Origin: Glebionis coronaria | Lineage: Eukaryota > Streptophyta > Magnoliopsida > Asterales > Asteraceae | Length of the DNA: 64,000 nucleotides | NCBI GenBank assembly: GCA_025667525.1 | Contig: CM046878.1 | Span: 386,377,807 to 386,441,806, forward strand | Direction of reading: 5' to 3' | Part shown: piece by piece, positions 23,248 through 34,642 of the stretch | Position numbering within the stretch: position 1 is the stretch's first letter | How the letters are laid out: each line of letters starts with the position of its first letter | Notes under the pieces: generated by a model | What the model saw: the letters and a program-made list of their open reading frames with translations, nothing else | What the model was told of the DNA's origin: nothing | The model's database searches: none | Program-made: the position numbers and the translations under genes

Positions 23248-26200
23248 TCATAGGAAGAAACATGAAATATATCCACCGGGATCAAAGACATAGTTTTCGT
23301 CCATCAAATAGCACATTCTTAAGGCGAACAAGGCAAGCCAAAGAAGAGTAGGCAAGGTTCCCTTAAGCAGTGATGGAGCACGGTGGAAGCAAGGGTGAAG
23401 TGCAAGCATGTATTCAATATTTCCAAAGATTTTTCCTTTTATTTCATCAGGTGGATACTGAGATGGCTGCAGAATATCAATACCGGGGTCGAACACCTTT
23501 TCCATTAAGGGAAAATAGCACTCAGGCTCAGCAAAGTGGGAAGAAGATCCCCGAAGAAGCACAACCTCGTCCTCAGAAGGGGGAAAAAGAGGTGTTAACT
23601 CATACGTGCTGCGGATATTGGTGTCGACCGGTTTCTTCTCCTTTGAAATAATGTTCTTCAAATCCAAAGTAGGATCAAGACGATAATCTTCAAAATCATA
23701 AGGAGGAGCATCACTCTCATGAGGGAAGTATGTATTGAGAAATGCAGAGAAGTCTTCCTCAAATGAGTAATCGTCCAAAGTAGGATCGAGTGATGTAAGC
23801 AGAGGATCTTCATCATGTGAAGAATCGCTCGAAAGAGTATCGGCCTCATCGAAATCATCATACGTGGGCAGATCGGGATACTCGGAGGTAAAGTCATCAT
23901 ACTCATCCGAATCTGAGCTAGAATCATCATCATAAGCATCAAAGACCGGTGAAGAATCATAAATGGGAGAAGCGTCCAAATTGAATAGAGAATCATCCAC
24001 ATCATCTTGAAAAAGTGGATTATCAATGCAAGAGTCGAATAGAGGATTGTTGTAGATGGTAAAATCATCGAGCACATTAATCATATTCACTGATTCTCGG
24101 CCTCCAAAGGATTTGTTTGTAAGCTTCCCCATTTTAAAAACTTGTGAATCATTCCCGACTCTTAAGATTAACTCACCTTCGGCAACATCAACTAGAGCTC
24201 GTCTGGTTCTCAAGAATGGCCGACCAAGTATTAAAGGAATAGGAGGGTCCATTTCATAATCAACAACGACAAAATCGACCGGGAAAGTAAATTGTGCCAA
24301 CTTTTATGAACACATCTTCGGCAATACCAACGGGGTAAGCGAGAGTGCGATTTGCAAGTTCAAGAGTCATCTTTGTTGGAGTGAGGTCGGGCAATGATAG
24401 TGTTTTCCAAACACTCAATGGCATCAAATTAATACTGGCCCCGAGATCAGCAAGGGCAGTAAATTCTTCAGTTTTGTTGAACACGCAAGGCAACACAAAA
24501 CGAACGGGATCTCCAAGCTTTTCCGGAAGTTCTTTGAGAATAACTGCAGAGCAGTTTTCATTTAAGCGTGTGTTGGCGAGCTCCATCAGCTTCTCCTTCT
24601 TGTTAAGCAATTCCTTAAATGCTTTAACAAATTTGGGCATGTGGACAAGTGCTTCAAGAAAGCTAATGTTAAAGTTCATTTGAGAGATCATCTTCACATA
24701 GCGCGACACTTCAGAGTCATCCTTGGTTAGCATTTTGGTCTTGCCTAAACGAGAAGGATAAGGGATATTGGGTTTGGGTGGTGAAGGTGCAGGTGTAGCA
24801 GGTAAAGGTTGAGATGTTGAAGGGTCCTTCCTAGGTACATTGTCTTGGCGAGGCGGAGACGGTAATGGTGCACTAATACTAGGTGTAGGAGGAGTAGGGA
24901 TAAATGGTGGTGGAGGAGGTGTAGATGATGGGGGTGGAATAGGTGGATCGACAATGGTAATTCCACTACGAGTAGTAATAGCACTCACATTTGCTCGTGG
25001 ATTGGTGACGGTGTTTGAAGGTAGAGAACTCGAAGAAGAAGGTTGAGCGGCGGGCAAGAAACTAGCAAGCATATTCTTCAAATCATTTGTTTGATTGCTG
25101 AAGGAGGATTGAATATTATCTCGAAGCTCGGATCTTATCTCATTTCCTTGCTTGGTAATATCTCCTTTAAGATTGATAATTTGGCTCTGCAGATTCTTGA
25201 TTTGCTCACCTTGGGTTCTCATGATGGCTTCAACATCGGGATTAATGGGTGGGGGTTGTTGGGCGGGTGGGTGATAAGGATTAGAAGCTCTTGGTGGGAT
25301 TTGGTTGCTTCTATTGTATTTGTTGGCGGGTTTTTGGTTTTGAGGAGAAAAACCGGGTGAAAGGTAATTGTTGGACCAGTAACTCAACAAATTTCTATCC
25401 CTTTGTGGTCGAGCTTGGTAATTTTCCGGTGAATAATTACCATAAGCTGCATACACATTTTCCGGATTTCCTTGTGTCGAAGGACAATCGGTGTATGAGT
25501 GAGGACCGCCGCATGTTTCACAAGAAGGTGCAACCGCTTTAACTTGTTGTTGTTGGTTTGAAGCGAGAAGCAAGATACTTTTGCTCATTTCAGTCATCAT
25601 GCGGGTGAGTTCGGTCATATCAGGGTTTGCTGAAGTGGAAGAAACATTGACTCTCGGGTTGTTCCTTGAAGAAGCGGAGGAATCCCATTTTTTGTGGTGA
25701 GTAGTCATGTTCTCGATTAGCTCTCTACACTCCTCGGGTCTCCTTTTCATAAATGTGCCACCGGCGGCTGCATTAATCGTATCACGATCACGAAAAGTCA
25801 AACCGTTGTAGAAAGTATCAATTAAGGTCACAGGGAGCATCTTGTGGTTTGGACAACGATCAATCAAGACATTATATCTTTCCCAAGCATCTAAAAGAGA
25901 TTCATCGGGTTCTTTCATGAAACCGCTGATTTGATTGCGAAGGCTCGTGACCATGGATGGTGGAAAGTAGCACGACAGAAAGCATTGAGTCATGTCATCC
26001 CAAGTGTGAATAGAATTCTTTGGGAGACGATCAAACCATTTCTCGGCATGATGCGATAAAGTATGTGGGAAGAGTTGTAGGCGAAGAACATCCATTGTGG
26101 CACCAGGCAACTTCATGCTTTGGGTGAGTGTAATGAACTTGTCGAGGTGTTTGTTGGCATCATCATCAGGCAATCCACGGAATGGGTTAGTTTGCACTTG

Positions 26201-26437
26201 CTGAATCATGTGGTGCTTCAACGAAAACTCCGGAGCATTGATTTGCATCGGAGCAATCGGTCCTCCTCGTCCAAACATGGTAGGTTGACAAAGCTCCTCC
26301 ATTATCCGAAGATCGGGCTGTGGAAGAACATTGTTGTTATTGTTGAGGTGCGGTGGATGATTATTGTTGTTAACACCTGACATACTTAAATCTTCTCGAG
26401 TCTCGGGCTCTTGATAATTAGAAGATCTAGTACGCAT
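23248..26437 (-). pseudogene. gag: Ty3-2 gag-protease with acidic C-terminus (one frameshift)
   Basis: Starts at ATG 26437 (MRTRSS), matching the Ty3-1 start; 19 upstream in-frame codons are probably leader. The capsid region shares 'TMEELCQPT'-like and 'WFDRLPKNSIHTWDDM' blocks with Ty3-1. The nucleocapsid motif CETCGGPHSYTDC, a Pro-rich linker and a retropepsin ADLGASINLMP follow. One extra A near 24298 shifts the frame inside the protease; reading continues with 'FPVDFVVVDYEMD' and 'LILGRPFLRTRRA'. After the protease comes an Asp/Ser-rich acidic region ending 'YVFDPGGYISCFFL'. RT, RNase H and integrase are absent although the 3' UTR is complete, so this is a gag-protease element that would need polymerase and integrase in trans. 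Confidence 0.88.
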
Positions 26438-26582
26438 ACACCTGAAAATGCAAAAGAAAAAGAAACCAAACACAAAGACAATATATATACACAATAAAGA
26501 TGAAATCTTTTTGGATTTTTGAAATTTTTAATTTTTATGGATTTTGTTGATTTTTTTTATTTTTTTATGCAAGAAAAATAAC

Positions 26583-26596
26583 GCTCACAAGTGAAC
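26583..26596 (-). promoter_or_regulatory. Leader hairpin, Ty3-2
   Basis: Minus-strand GTTCAC-TT-GTGAGC. It differs from Ty3-3 by one base that leaves a G-U pair. Flanks GGATCC and GTTATTTT are as in Ty3-1 and Ty3-3. Confidence 0.5.
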
Positions 26597-26652
26597 GGAT
26601 CCCAAAAAGCAACGCGTCTCTCACAGAAAACCGTTAATCTTTACGAAAAGAG

Positions 26653-26667
26653 CCGGCAGCGGCGCCA
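26653..26667 (-). other. Ty3-2 primer-binding site (tRNA-Asp)
   Basis: Minus-strand TGGCGCCGCTGCCGG, two bases from the 5' LTR end at 26670. Confidence 0.87.
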
Positions 26668-26669
26668 TT

Positions 26670-28766
26670 TGATACAAGGCTTTTGGCCAGGTAAAAAGAT
26701 TCGTTTAAGTATGTCTCTTCGAATTGAAAACTCGTTGTTGTGCGACTCAGCTGTTCTTTGGTGGAACAAAAGTGTGTCGTTGTAGTATATGAAAATGTGC
26801 AAAACAATTAAAATAAAAGTGCAGATAAAGTAAATCTAAATCTAACTTAAAATAAAAGGCAAGTATTTAACAGCGTGACTAAAATTAAAGGGCACTAAAT
26901 GTAAATAACGCAAACTTAAATCTAACTAAGGCAAACTTAAAACGCAACTAAAACTTAAAACTAAGGCAAGGCTAAAATAAGCTAAGGCAAATACACGTAA
27001 AGTGCGACTAAGGAAAAAGGCGGGAAAAATAAAGCTTGAAATTAAATGGCAGAAGATTAAAACTGAAATTAAAAGAAACCTAGAAACCTATCCGGAATAA
27101 ACTGTCCTATGCGGAATATAAACCTATTCCGAATAACAGTCCTATGCGGAATATCACCCCTATGCGGAATATCCAGCCTACTCGGAATAATCTGCTATTC
27201 GGAATGTTCTAGCCTATCCGGAAAAAGGTTCCTATTCGGAATAATTGGCCTATTCTGAATAATTTCCCTATTCTGAATAATTTCCCTATTCTGAATTGCC
27301 TATTCTGAATAATTGCCTATTCTGAATAATTGCCTATTCTGAATAATTGTCTATTCTGAATAATTTCCCTATTCTGAATAATTGGTCTATTCTGAATGAT
27401 TTGCCTATTCTGAATAATTGCCTATTCTGAATAATTGCCTATTCTGAATAATTGCCTATTCTGAATAATTGCCTATTCTGAATAATTTGCCTATTCTGAA
27501 TAATTGGCCTATTCTGAATAATTGCCTATTCTGAATAATTGCTTATTCTGAATAATTGCCTATTCTGAATAATTTGCCTATTCTGAATAATTGGCCTATT
27601 CTGAATAATTGCCTATTCTGAATAATTTCCTATTCTGAATAATTGGGAAGTTCAGAACCTGCAAACAAACACCCCGAAGAACATGGAACAAGAAAAAGAT
27701 ACGATCTAGATAAAAATTAAGCAAAATCAACCACAAGATTAAATCAATCTAATGAATAAACTTCTATTAAGCATAAACAATCAATCCAAAACAACAAAAC
27801 TAACAAAACTAACAAAACTAATCAAGATAATCAAAACCCACTTTGATCAAAATAAGAACATGAACATAAACAAATCAACATAAAGATTAAAGAAAGGTAG
27901 GATGAGAAAGAACAATAAAGATAAAGATTAACAAGAATTAAAAAGAAAAACTTACTTGAAATTAAATGGTAATTAAGGTGCAAGACAAGTATTTAAATTT
28001 GACAAGTATTTAAATGACAAGGTAATTAAAAGTGTAAGAACTAATTGTCACTATTAGCCAACAAAATGAAAATGATTAAGAACTAATCTATATATAGGGG
28101 AGGATTAAGGAATGCTTAGGAAGCTTGTTCCCCTCTTTTCTTTTCTCTTAATTGCATCATTAGGCCCTTCCTTCTTAATCTCTTTGTTAATTGCACCATT
28201 AGTCCTTAAGCCTTTAAATCTTCTTTAATCTTGGACTTTTAATGACTTTTGGCTCGGGATTTCTTTGAACTCGTCTTTTAATTCTTCAATAAATTAGACT
28301 TGAGTTTTTAGGCTTTTGATAAACTTCCGTCTTTTAACTTTTTCTTCGATAAATATTCAGAATTGGTCTTGGACTTCTGTTCTTTTTTCCACTCTTGACT
28401 TCTTGACTTCGCCTTTCATCTTTTTCTTCAATAAAAGCCCGTGAATGCCGTGTTTTCTCCACTTTTCACCTTTTCGTCCTAAATCATAACAAAAACACAA
28501 ACAACGTATAATTCCGACATAAAAGACATAAAATACACGTTTTGGCTCGGTTATTATTGTAATTTTTTTATGTCAAAAGAAAATTAACATTAATTAATAA
28601 TTATAATTTACATATTAGGAGAAGGCAAACGGGCAACAAGTTACGCCGCTAGCCCTTTTTGTATAGCAAAACCAAGTCTATTAAATACAACGTTTGTGGA
28701 TTTAGGAGTCAAAACATTACTATTGTAATTAAGTGGTAAAAAGGATGGGTGTTTACACACCTATCA
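26670..28766 (-). repeat. Ty3-2 5' LTR (with small insert)
   Basis: Minus-strand start TGATAGGTGTGTAAACACC, end CTTGTATCA. It contains the 17-20-bp array (27085-27645), a TATATATA box near 28090 and the 156-bp poly(A)-ended insert at 28565-28720. Corresponds to 12244-13577 plus 20638-21268. Confidence 0.9.
28565..28720 (-). mobile_element. Short poly(A)-ended retroposon (truncated LINE or SINE tail)
   Basis: A 156-bp insert in the Ty3-2 LTR, flanked by a 10-bp duplication TATTGTAATT (28555-28564 and 28721-28730). The sister LTR (near 21230) lacks it. On the minus strand it ends TTTTGACATAAAAAAA. The poly(A) end and 10-bp duplication indicate target-primed reverse transcription. Too short to assign to a family. 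Confidence 0.75.
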
Positions 28767-28771
28767 TATGT

Positions 28772-29236
28772 ACTAAGAGTACATACGTATATATCCTGGA
28801 CATACTCATGTGAATAAACGCATGCAATGACCAGCCATAAATAAGAATAGTACCTTTGTTCTGCTTATATCAACCATCTTTCTAGGACCACCACCAGCGA
28901 CCATCTTTTTCTTCTCATATATCACGACTTCTTTATTCAAGATCAGATCTAGGGTTTTGTGTGAAACCCTAAAAACGAAAATCACAGCTTCATACAACGA
29001 ATCAACCACAGAAACACGCAATAAAACGCCTTCACAGCAACATACAAATCACCAATCTAGGGTTTATTGACAAAACCCTAAAAAATCAGAACTTTAGCGA
29101 CACTAATTCTGTTGCAAATCTGTCACTACAAACCGTCGCTAATCTGTCACTAAAACTGTCATGAATTCTGGACAGCGGCTTCACACCAACGAACACGAAC
29201 GTACCACCTTGTATCTCCTAGATATCACGAGCCTTA
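28772..29236 (-). other. Copia-n2 leader (after the PBS): no gene seen
   Basis: Non-coding. On the minus strand it contains TAGGGTTTTGT...CCCTAAAA style segments like the leaders of Copia-n1 (near 38180) and Copia-1. Open frames below 75 codons here look like chance. Confidence 0.55.
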
Positions 29237-29250
29237 GGCTCTGATACCAA
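29237..29250 (-). other. Copia-n2 primer-binding site (initiator tRNA-Met)
   Basis: Minus-strand TTGGTATCAGAGCC, three bases from the LTR end; contains the standard plant TGGTATCAGAGC sequence. Confidence 0.9.
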
Positions 29251-29253
29251 TTA

Positions 29254-29667
29254 TGGAGTCCATTGATCGTTAGACTCAATGGTTATGAACCATTATATCT
29301 AGGATTATCAATGTTCATATGTATAAAACATAGCGGAATAGAACATTAATAGGAACAAGATGTTATAAGAACAAAGACACGAATTTCTCAAAAGTGCTTG
29401 TATTAAAGATTAACATAAACAACTCTATGTGTGTATACATTGAATCCCACACCAAGAGATCGAACTTTACTGTAGGTTACATTGTGAAAACTAAATGAAT
29501 ATTAACCTACCTATGTTTTCTTTATATAATAGAAAACATAGCTTACAAAGAAAGCTAACATATAATAAAAAGACTCCAACAGCTTGTAGAATTGCTTCTT
29601 GTATATTTTAGTCCTTGTCTTCTTATTTTGTTTATTTTGTCATATCAACTCAATATTTGACCCAACA
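29254..29667 (-). repeat. Copia-n2 5' LTR
   Basis: Minus-strand start TGTTGGGTCAAATATTG at 29667. Differs from the 3' LTR by only scattered bases. The Ty3-1 reading frame resumes on its right. Confidence 0.88.
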
Positions 29668-32611
29668 CACTTGATGTTAAATATGATGATTCTCCCACCG
29701 ATTGGGAAGAAGACATTCGTACAATTGAGAAACTTCTCAATGAAGACCCTTTCTCTCCTCCTTCTCCTAAAGAGGTGACTAATGATGATCCATCGTTAGT
29801 TACACCATCTATTGAGGATCCTCCCACTCTTGAGCTTAAGGACTTACCTCCTCATCTCGAGTATGTTTTCTTAGAAGGCATTGATTAACTTCCCGTTATC
29901 ATTGCTAAGGACTTAAAAGCCGATGAGAAAACTCGTCTCATTGAAGTTCTCAAGAAACATAAAAGAGCTATTGCTTGGAGGACGACTTTAAGCCCACAAT
30001 TCAAAGCCAACAAAGGGTGAATCCTAAAATCCATGACGTTATCAAAAAAGAGGTTATAAAACTTCTTGATGAGGGCATGATTTACCCTATCTCGGATTCA
30101 CCATGGGTTAGTCCAGTCCTATGTGTGCCTAAGAAATGCGGAATCACCGTTGTGCCCAATCAAAACAACGAGTTGATTCCTACACGTCTCGTTAATGGGT
30201 GGAGAGTTTGTATATACTATCGCAAACTTAATGATGCCACGAGAAAGGATCATTTTCCTCTTCCTTTTATGGACCAAATGCTTGAACGTTTAGCGGGTAA
30301 TGAATATTACTGCTTTCTAGATGGTTTCTCGGGTTATTTCCAAATACCCATCGATCCCCAAGATCAAGAGAAGACAACATTTACTTGTCCCTATGGCACA
30401 TTTGCTTATAAAAGAATGCCTTTTGGCTTATGCAATGCCCCCGGGACTTTCCAAAGGTGCATGTTGGCTATTTTCCATGACATGGTTGAGCAAACCATGG
30501 AAGTCTTCATGGATGATTTCTTTGTTTTTGGGGATTCATTTTCATCTTGCCTTGCCAATTTAGAACGTATGCTTAAGCGATACGAAGACACTCGCCTTGT
30601 TCTAAATTGGGAAAAATGCCATTTTATGGTAAAAGAAGGCATTGTGCTAGGACACAAAATCTCAAAAGCCGGTCTTGAAGTGGACCATGCTAAAGTGGAT
30701 GTCATAGCCAAATTACCTCCACCTTCAACCGTGAAGGGTGTGAGAAGTTTTCATGGTCATGCGGGCTTCTATCGTCGCTTTATCAAAGATTTTTTTAAAA
30801 TCGCTCACCCGATGACCCACCTCTTTGAAAAAGATACTCCTTTTATCTTTTCTAAAGAGTGTATTGAAGCCTTCAATCTTCTTAAGGATAAGCTAACTAA
30901 AGCACCGGTCTTGGTTACCCCTAATTGGGAGCTACCTTTTGAGTTGATGTGCGATGCTAGCGACTTTGCTATTGGAGCGGTTTTGGGCCAAAGAGTGAAT
31001 AAACACTTCCAACCAGTCCATTATGCTAGCAAGACAATGACGGGGGCTCAATTGCATTATACGACAACCGAAAAAGCGCTTTTAGCTGTTGACTATGCTT
31101 TTGAAAAATTTCGCCCCTATCTTGTTTTATCCACCACCATTGTATACACGGACCATTCCGCGTTGAAGTACTTGATGACTAAGCACGACTCTAAGCCAAG
31201 ACTTCTTCACTGGGTTTTACTCCTTCAAGAATTTAACATTGAAATTCGTGACAAGAAGGGAGCTGAAAACCTAGCCGCGGATCATCCAAGTAGACTTGAG
31301 GATCCTTATCAAGGGGATCATCCAAACAAAGAGATCAATGACTCTTTTCCCCTTGAGACCTTAATGTCTATAAATTCCAATCTTGATTACACCCCGTGGT
31401 TTGCCGACATTGCAAACTACTTAGCGGGTGGTGTTCTCATCAAAGGGTTAACATCCCAACAAAAGAAAAATTTCTTAAACGATGTTAAGACTTACTTTTG
31501 GGATGACCCTTTTCTCTTCAAACAATGCGCTGATTTGTTTATTCGCCGATGTGTTGACGGACCGGCAGCTTTAGACATTCTCGAGGCTTGCCACAAAGGA
31601 CCCACCGGTGGTCACTTTGGTCCCAACTACACCGCCAAAAAAGTGTTTGACTCAGGATTCTATTGGCCCACCATTTATCGTGACGCTCACGAAATGGTTA
31701 AAAACTGTGATGCTTGCCAAAGACAAGGCAAGATCACACATAAAGATGAGATGCCTCAAAATTTCATACAAGAATGTGAAACCTTTGATGTATGGGGCAT
31801 CGATTTTATGGGGCCATTCCCTTCTTCTAAAGGAAACAAGTACATCCTCGTAGCCGTTGACTACGTTTCTAAATGGGTTGAAGCTAAGGCTCTCCCAACG
31901 AACGATGCGAGGGTGGTTGTGAACTTTTTGAAGCAGCTGTTTGCTCGATTCGGTGTTCCTCGTGCTATAATCAGTGACCGCGGGACTTATCATCCCCAAA
32001 CTAATGGGCAAGCCGAGATATCTAACCATGGATTGAAGCGAATTCTGGAACGTATTGTGGGAGAGCATCGTGCCTCGTGGGCCGATAAGTTAGATGATGC
32101 TTTGTGGGCTTTCCGTATCGCTTACAAGACCCCGACTGGTTGTACACCTTATCGTCTTGTGTACGGGAAAGCATGCCACCTCCCTATCGAGCTGGAACAT
32201 AAGGCATACTAGGCCTTGAAGTGGGCTAACTTGGACATCAACAAAGCCGGTGATCTTCGCAAGATTCAACTCAACGAGCTTAATGAAATGAGGAATGAAG
32301 CTTACGAGAACTCATTGATCTACAAGGAGAATACCAAGCTCATCCATGACTCAAAGATTAAGAATCGAGAGTTCCAAGTTGGAGACAAAGTTTTACTCTT
32401 TAACTCTCGTTTGAAAATGTTTTTGGGCAAACTCAAATCCCGCTGGTCTGGTCCATTCACCATCGCCAAAGTCTTTCCCTATGGCACCATTGAGCTTTCT
32501 CAGCCAAATGGGCCCAATTTTAAGGTGAATGGCCAGCGCGTGAAGTTGTACTTTGGTGAGGACATCTCTCATGAGATGATGTCATCCCTCACCACGTTTC
32601 CCTTGAATTAA
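29668..32611 (+). pseudogene. pol: Ty3-1 pol: RT, RNase H, integrase (broken)
   Basis: Continues the Ty3-1 polyprotein after Copia-n2. An acidic linker ends at a TAA (29886-29888). A deletion/frame change near 29965 leads into the main open frame. Features in order: RT with '[14 protein letters not shown]' and catalytic FMDDF (30506-30520); RNase H ('[15 protein letters not shown]', '[10 protein letters not shown]'); integrase zinc region (His-rich 'CHKGPTGGH', then CDAC); catalytic core with 'WGIDFMGPF', 'IISDRG' and '[10 protein letters not shown]'. By family comparison about 25 residues are missing between the second Asp block and the Glu block (near 31986), in frame, so integrase should be inactive. 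A TAG at 32210-32212 replaces an expected Trp codon; the C-terminal part ('VGDKVLLFNSRL', 'SRWSGPF') follows in the same frame to the TAA at 32609. Confidence 0.93.
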
Positions 32612-34628
32612 GTTCTGGGTCGAGTCAGGCTCGTGACTCGGTTAACAAAAACAAGCGCTTCTCGGGAGGCAACCCGTGTATCTACCCTTTCCCGTTTTTA
32701 CCCTAAGTGTAGGGGGAGCTTGTAGGTGTTTGTTGCTTTGTTTCTTATGATGTGCAGGGATTCGAACTTTCAATGAAGCACTTTTGATGACTTTTGATGA
32801 CCCGTGATCCCGTGTACCCGTCTTCCCAGTTCTTTCCTAAACTGTCATGATTAAATATTTCATATCTTATATGATTCACATTGAATTCACTTTAGTTGTC
32901 CTCTCCTTAACGAGATGTAAACAAAGTGCACAATGTCATAAGTGTAGGGGAGTTTACTCCCACATGCTTAAACATTGAGGACAATGTTATATCAAGTGTA
33001 GGGGGACTTCTATCGAAGTAAGTGGTATTTTCCATGAATTTGCCCTCATTTTAACCTGAAAATTTGATTTTTCGACATTTTTCAAAATTTTTAATCTATT
33101 TTGGCCTTGTAGTTTTCCTTTGCTATCGTTATTTACTTTCCTTGCTAAAAATAAAAGTTTAATAAAGTGGTTTTAAATTATTCAAAGTCGTGAATATTTT
33201 GACTCAACCCGAGTTTACTTATCTAAGTTTACTCTAGCTAGTATCCTTAATGTGTTTAAGTCAAGTTTTGCTAGGCTTTTATATAGGGAACTTTAAAACG
33301 CGAAAGTCTTAACTCTCATGGGTTAAGAACAAGAATTTTTCGCAAGTTCCTATAATTGATCCAAGAGAGTCGTTTATCAAGGGAACTTTAAAATGCAAAT
33401 TCTAAACTTGAAAAAGTCTAAGAGTTTGCAAGGTCCCATAGACGACTCGAAAACCCAAAACTTCGATTTAAATGGCTAAGCATCCACGAGTCTCATTCCT
33501 TGAGATTTTAAACTGTGGAGGACGAGAGATGATAGAGTCAGTTATAAGTTTGGTATTCTTTCGTGAATTTATGTGAGTTAATTATGATCCTATTCTCCCA
33601 TCGCTTGTTAATAAATTTATTTGCAATAAATAAGGTTGTACGATTTGAAAAGTTACTTAGCTTCTAGCCCAAGATCGTTTAAAAGTTACTCGGTATTAAT
33701 TAGAGTTCATAGCCAAGGCATAACTTATTGAAGCCGGATACGAAGATTGGCGAGTCCGAAAAGGCCCTAACAAGGCATGAGGGCTACATTTTGTTGCTAA
33801 AGATCCAAAAGTGATGTGAAGAATCATTTATCGAAAATCAATATGAAGGATCGAGACACACGACGAAAAGCAAAAACTCCCCAAAAGATCATGGAGAAGT
33901 CTATCTGAAAAGACCCTAACAAGGTATGAGGATAAATAGATCCAAGTCCTAAAAGGAGGCGGATCGTTGTATATCAAAGTCCAAAATAAAGATTGGAGAA
34001 AAATGAAGAAGTCGTGGTCCAAATATGAAGAATCTCTCAAAAGTCAAAGAGCTATTATGAAGAAAAGACCATAATTTCAAGAAAGTCTCTCAAGATTTGA
34101 AGTATGAAGTCGCTGCCAAATATCGGTCCGAGAAAGGTCTCAAATCGTGAAGCGAGTTATGCCAAGATATGAACATTAAGAGGTCCCGAGAAGTAGTTTT
34201 AAAAGATTTTGTCCTTTAGCTAACTATTGATTAAATCGTCCACTTTATTTTCAGCCTAAATAACTATTGAAATAAGTCAAACAATGCATCCTCGTGATCA
34301 TTCAAGACAAAAATAAAATACAAGTGATACACCTAGGAATAAGGGAGTCTAAGTGAATAATTGGCCCACATGAATTTGTGTTAGTTTGCTAACTTATAAT
34401 AACAATGATCTCGCTTTTAAGCTTGGTATAGGGAACGTGAAACTTGAGGATGATAAACGTTCATGGCAGCCAAACCCCAACGTAAGTCTTTGATTTCTTT
34501 ACTTGTTTTTATCTTTTTACTTTCCCTAAATGTTTAGTATTTAATAAAGGCCAAGGTGGGTTATTTATGATGAAAAATGTAAACCGTGCTTTAAAGTTAA
34601 TGCATTGCATGAGGACATTGCAATGGTC
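32612..34628 (+). other. Ty3-1 3' untranslated region
   Basis: About 2 kb without a gene. It contains a CGAGTCA (32621-32627)/TGACTCG (32634-32640) stem right after the stop, a GCGCTT...GGGAGGCAACCC block (32655-32675), and three extra PPT-like tracts AAGTGTAGGGG at 32705, 32940 and 32994. All of these recur in Ty3-2 and Ty3-3. Confidence 0.75.
32621..32675 (+). promoter_or_regulatory. Conserved hairpins after the pol stop, Ty3-1
   Basis: Two adjacent potential hairpins: CGAGTCA-GGCTCG-TGACTCG and GGG-AGGCAA-CCC preceded by AAGCGCTT. They occupy the same place after the last ORF in Ty3-3 (17058-17112) and Ty3-2 (23182-23238). The function is unknown; an RNA processing or export role is a guess. 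Confidence 0.5.
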
Positions 34629-34642
34629 AAGTGTAGGGGATT
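34629..34642 (+). other. Ty3-1 polypurine tract
   Basis: AAGTGTAGGGGATT abuts the 3' LTR start TAATAAG at 34643. The same 14-mer serves Ty3-2 and Ty3-3. Confidence 0.85.

Larger units (their letters stand above)
12244..28766 (-). mobile_element. Ty3-2: non-autonomous gypsy element, gag-protease only
   Basis: LTRs start TGATAGG and end TATCA, with target duplication TATGT at 12239-12243 and 28767-28771. PBS for tRNA-Asp at 26653-26667. One gag-protease frame (26437-23248) is followed by a 2-kb 3' UTR and PPT, with no RT, RNase H or integrase. Ty3-3 is inserted in the 3' LTR and a poly(A)-ended insert in the 5' LTR. Confidence 0.92.
9733..29667 (-). mobile_element. Copia-n2: non-autonomous copia-type element (LTRs plus coding-free interior)
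   Basis: LTRs of ~413 bp lie at 9733-10145 (3') and 29254-29667 (5'). The PBS is for initiator tRNA-Met and the polypurine tract is AGGGGAAGAT. Without nested Ty3-2 the interior is ~2.6 kb (10146-12238 plus 28767-29253) and has no credible coding region. The flanks share only CTTG, so the target duplication is imperfect, but the interrupted Ty3-1 frame resumes after it. Its organisation matches Copia-n1. Confidence 0.85.

Noticed and set aside
28806..29021. 71-codon minus-strand frame in the Copia-n2 leader
   Set aside because: Non-coding leader between PBS and the Ty3-2 insertion; no similarity to gag and no domain.
9733..29667. A perfect target duplication for Copia-n2
   Set aside because: Flanks share only CTTG with mismatched neighbours (AGCTTG against CACTTG); I cannot claim a clean 5-bp duplication.
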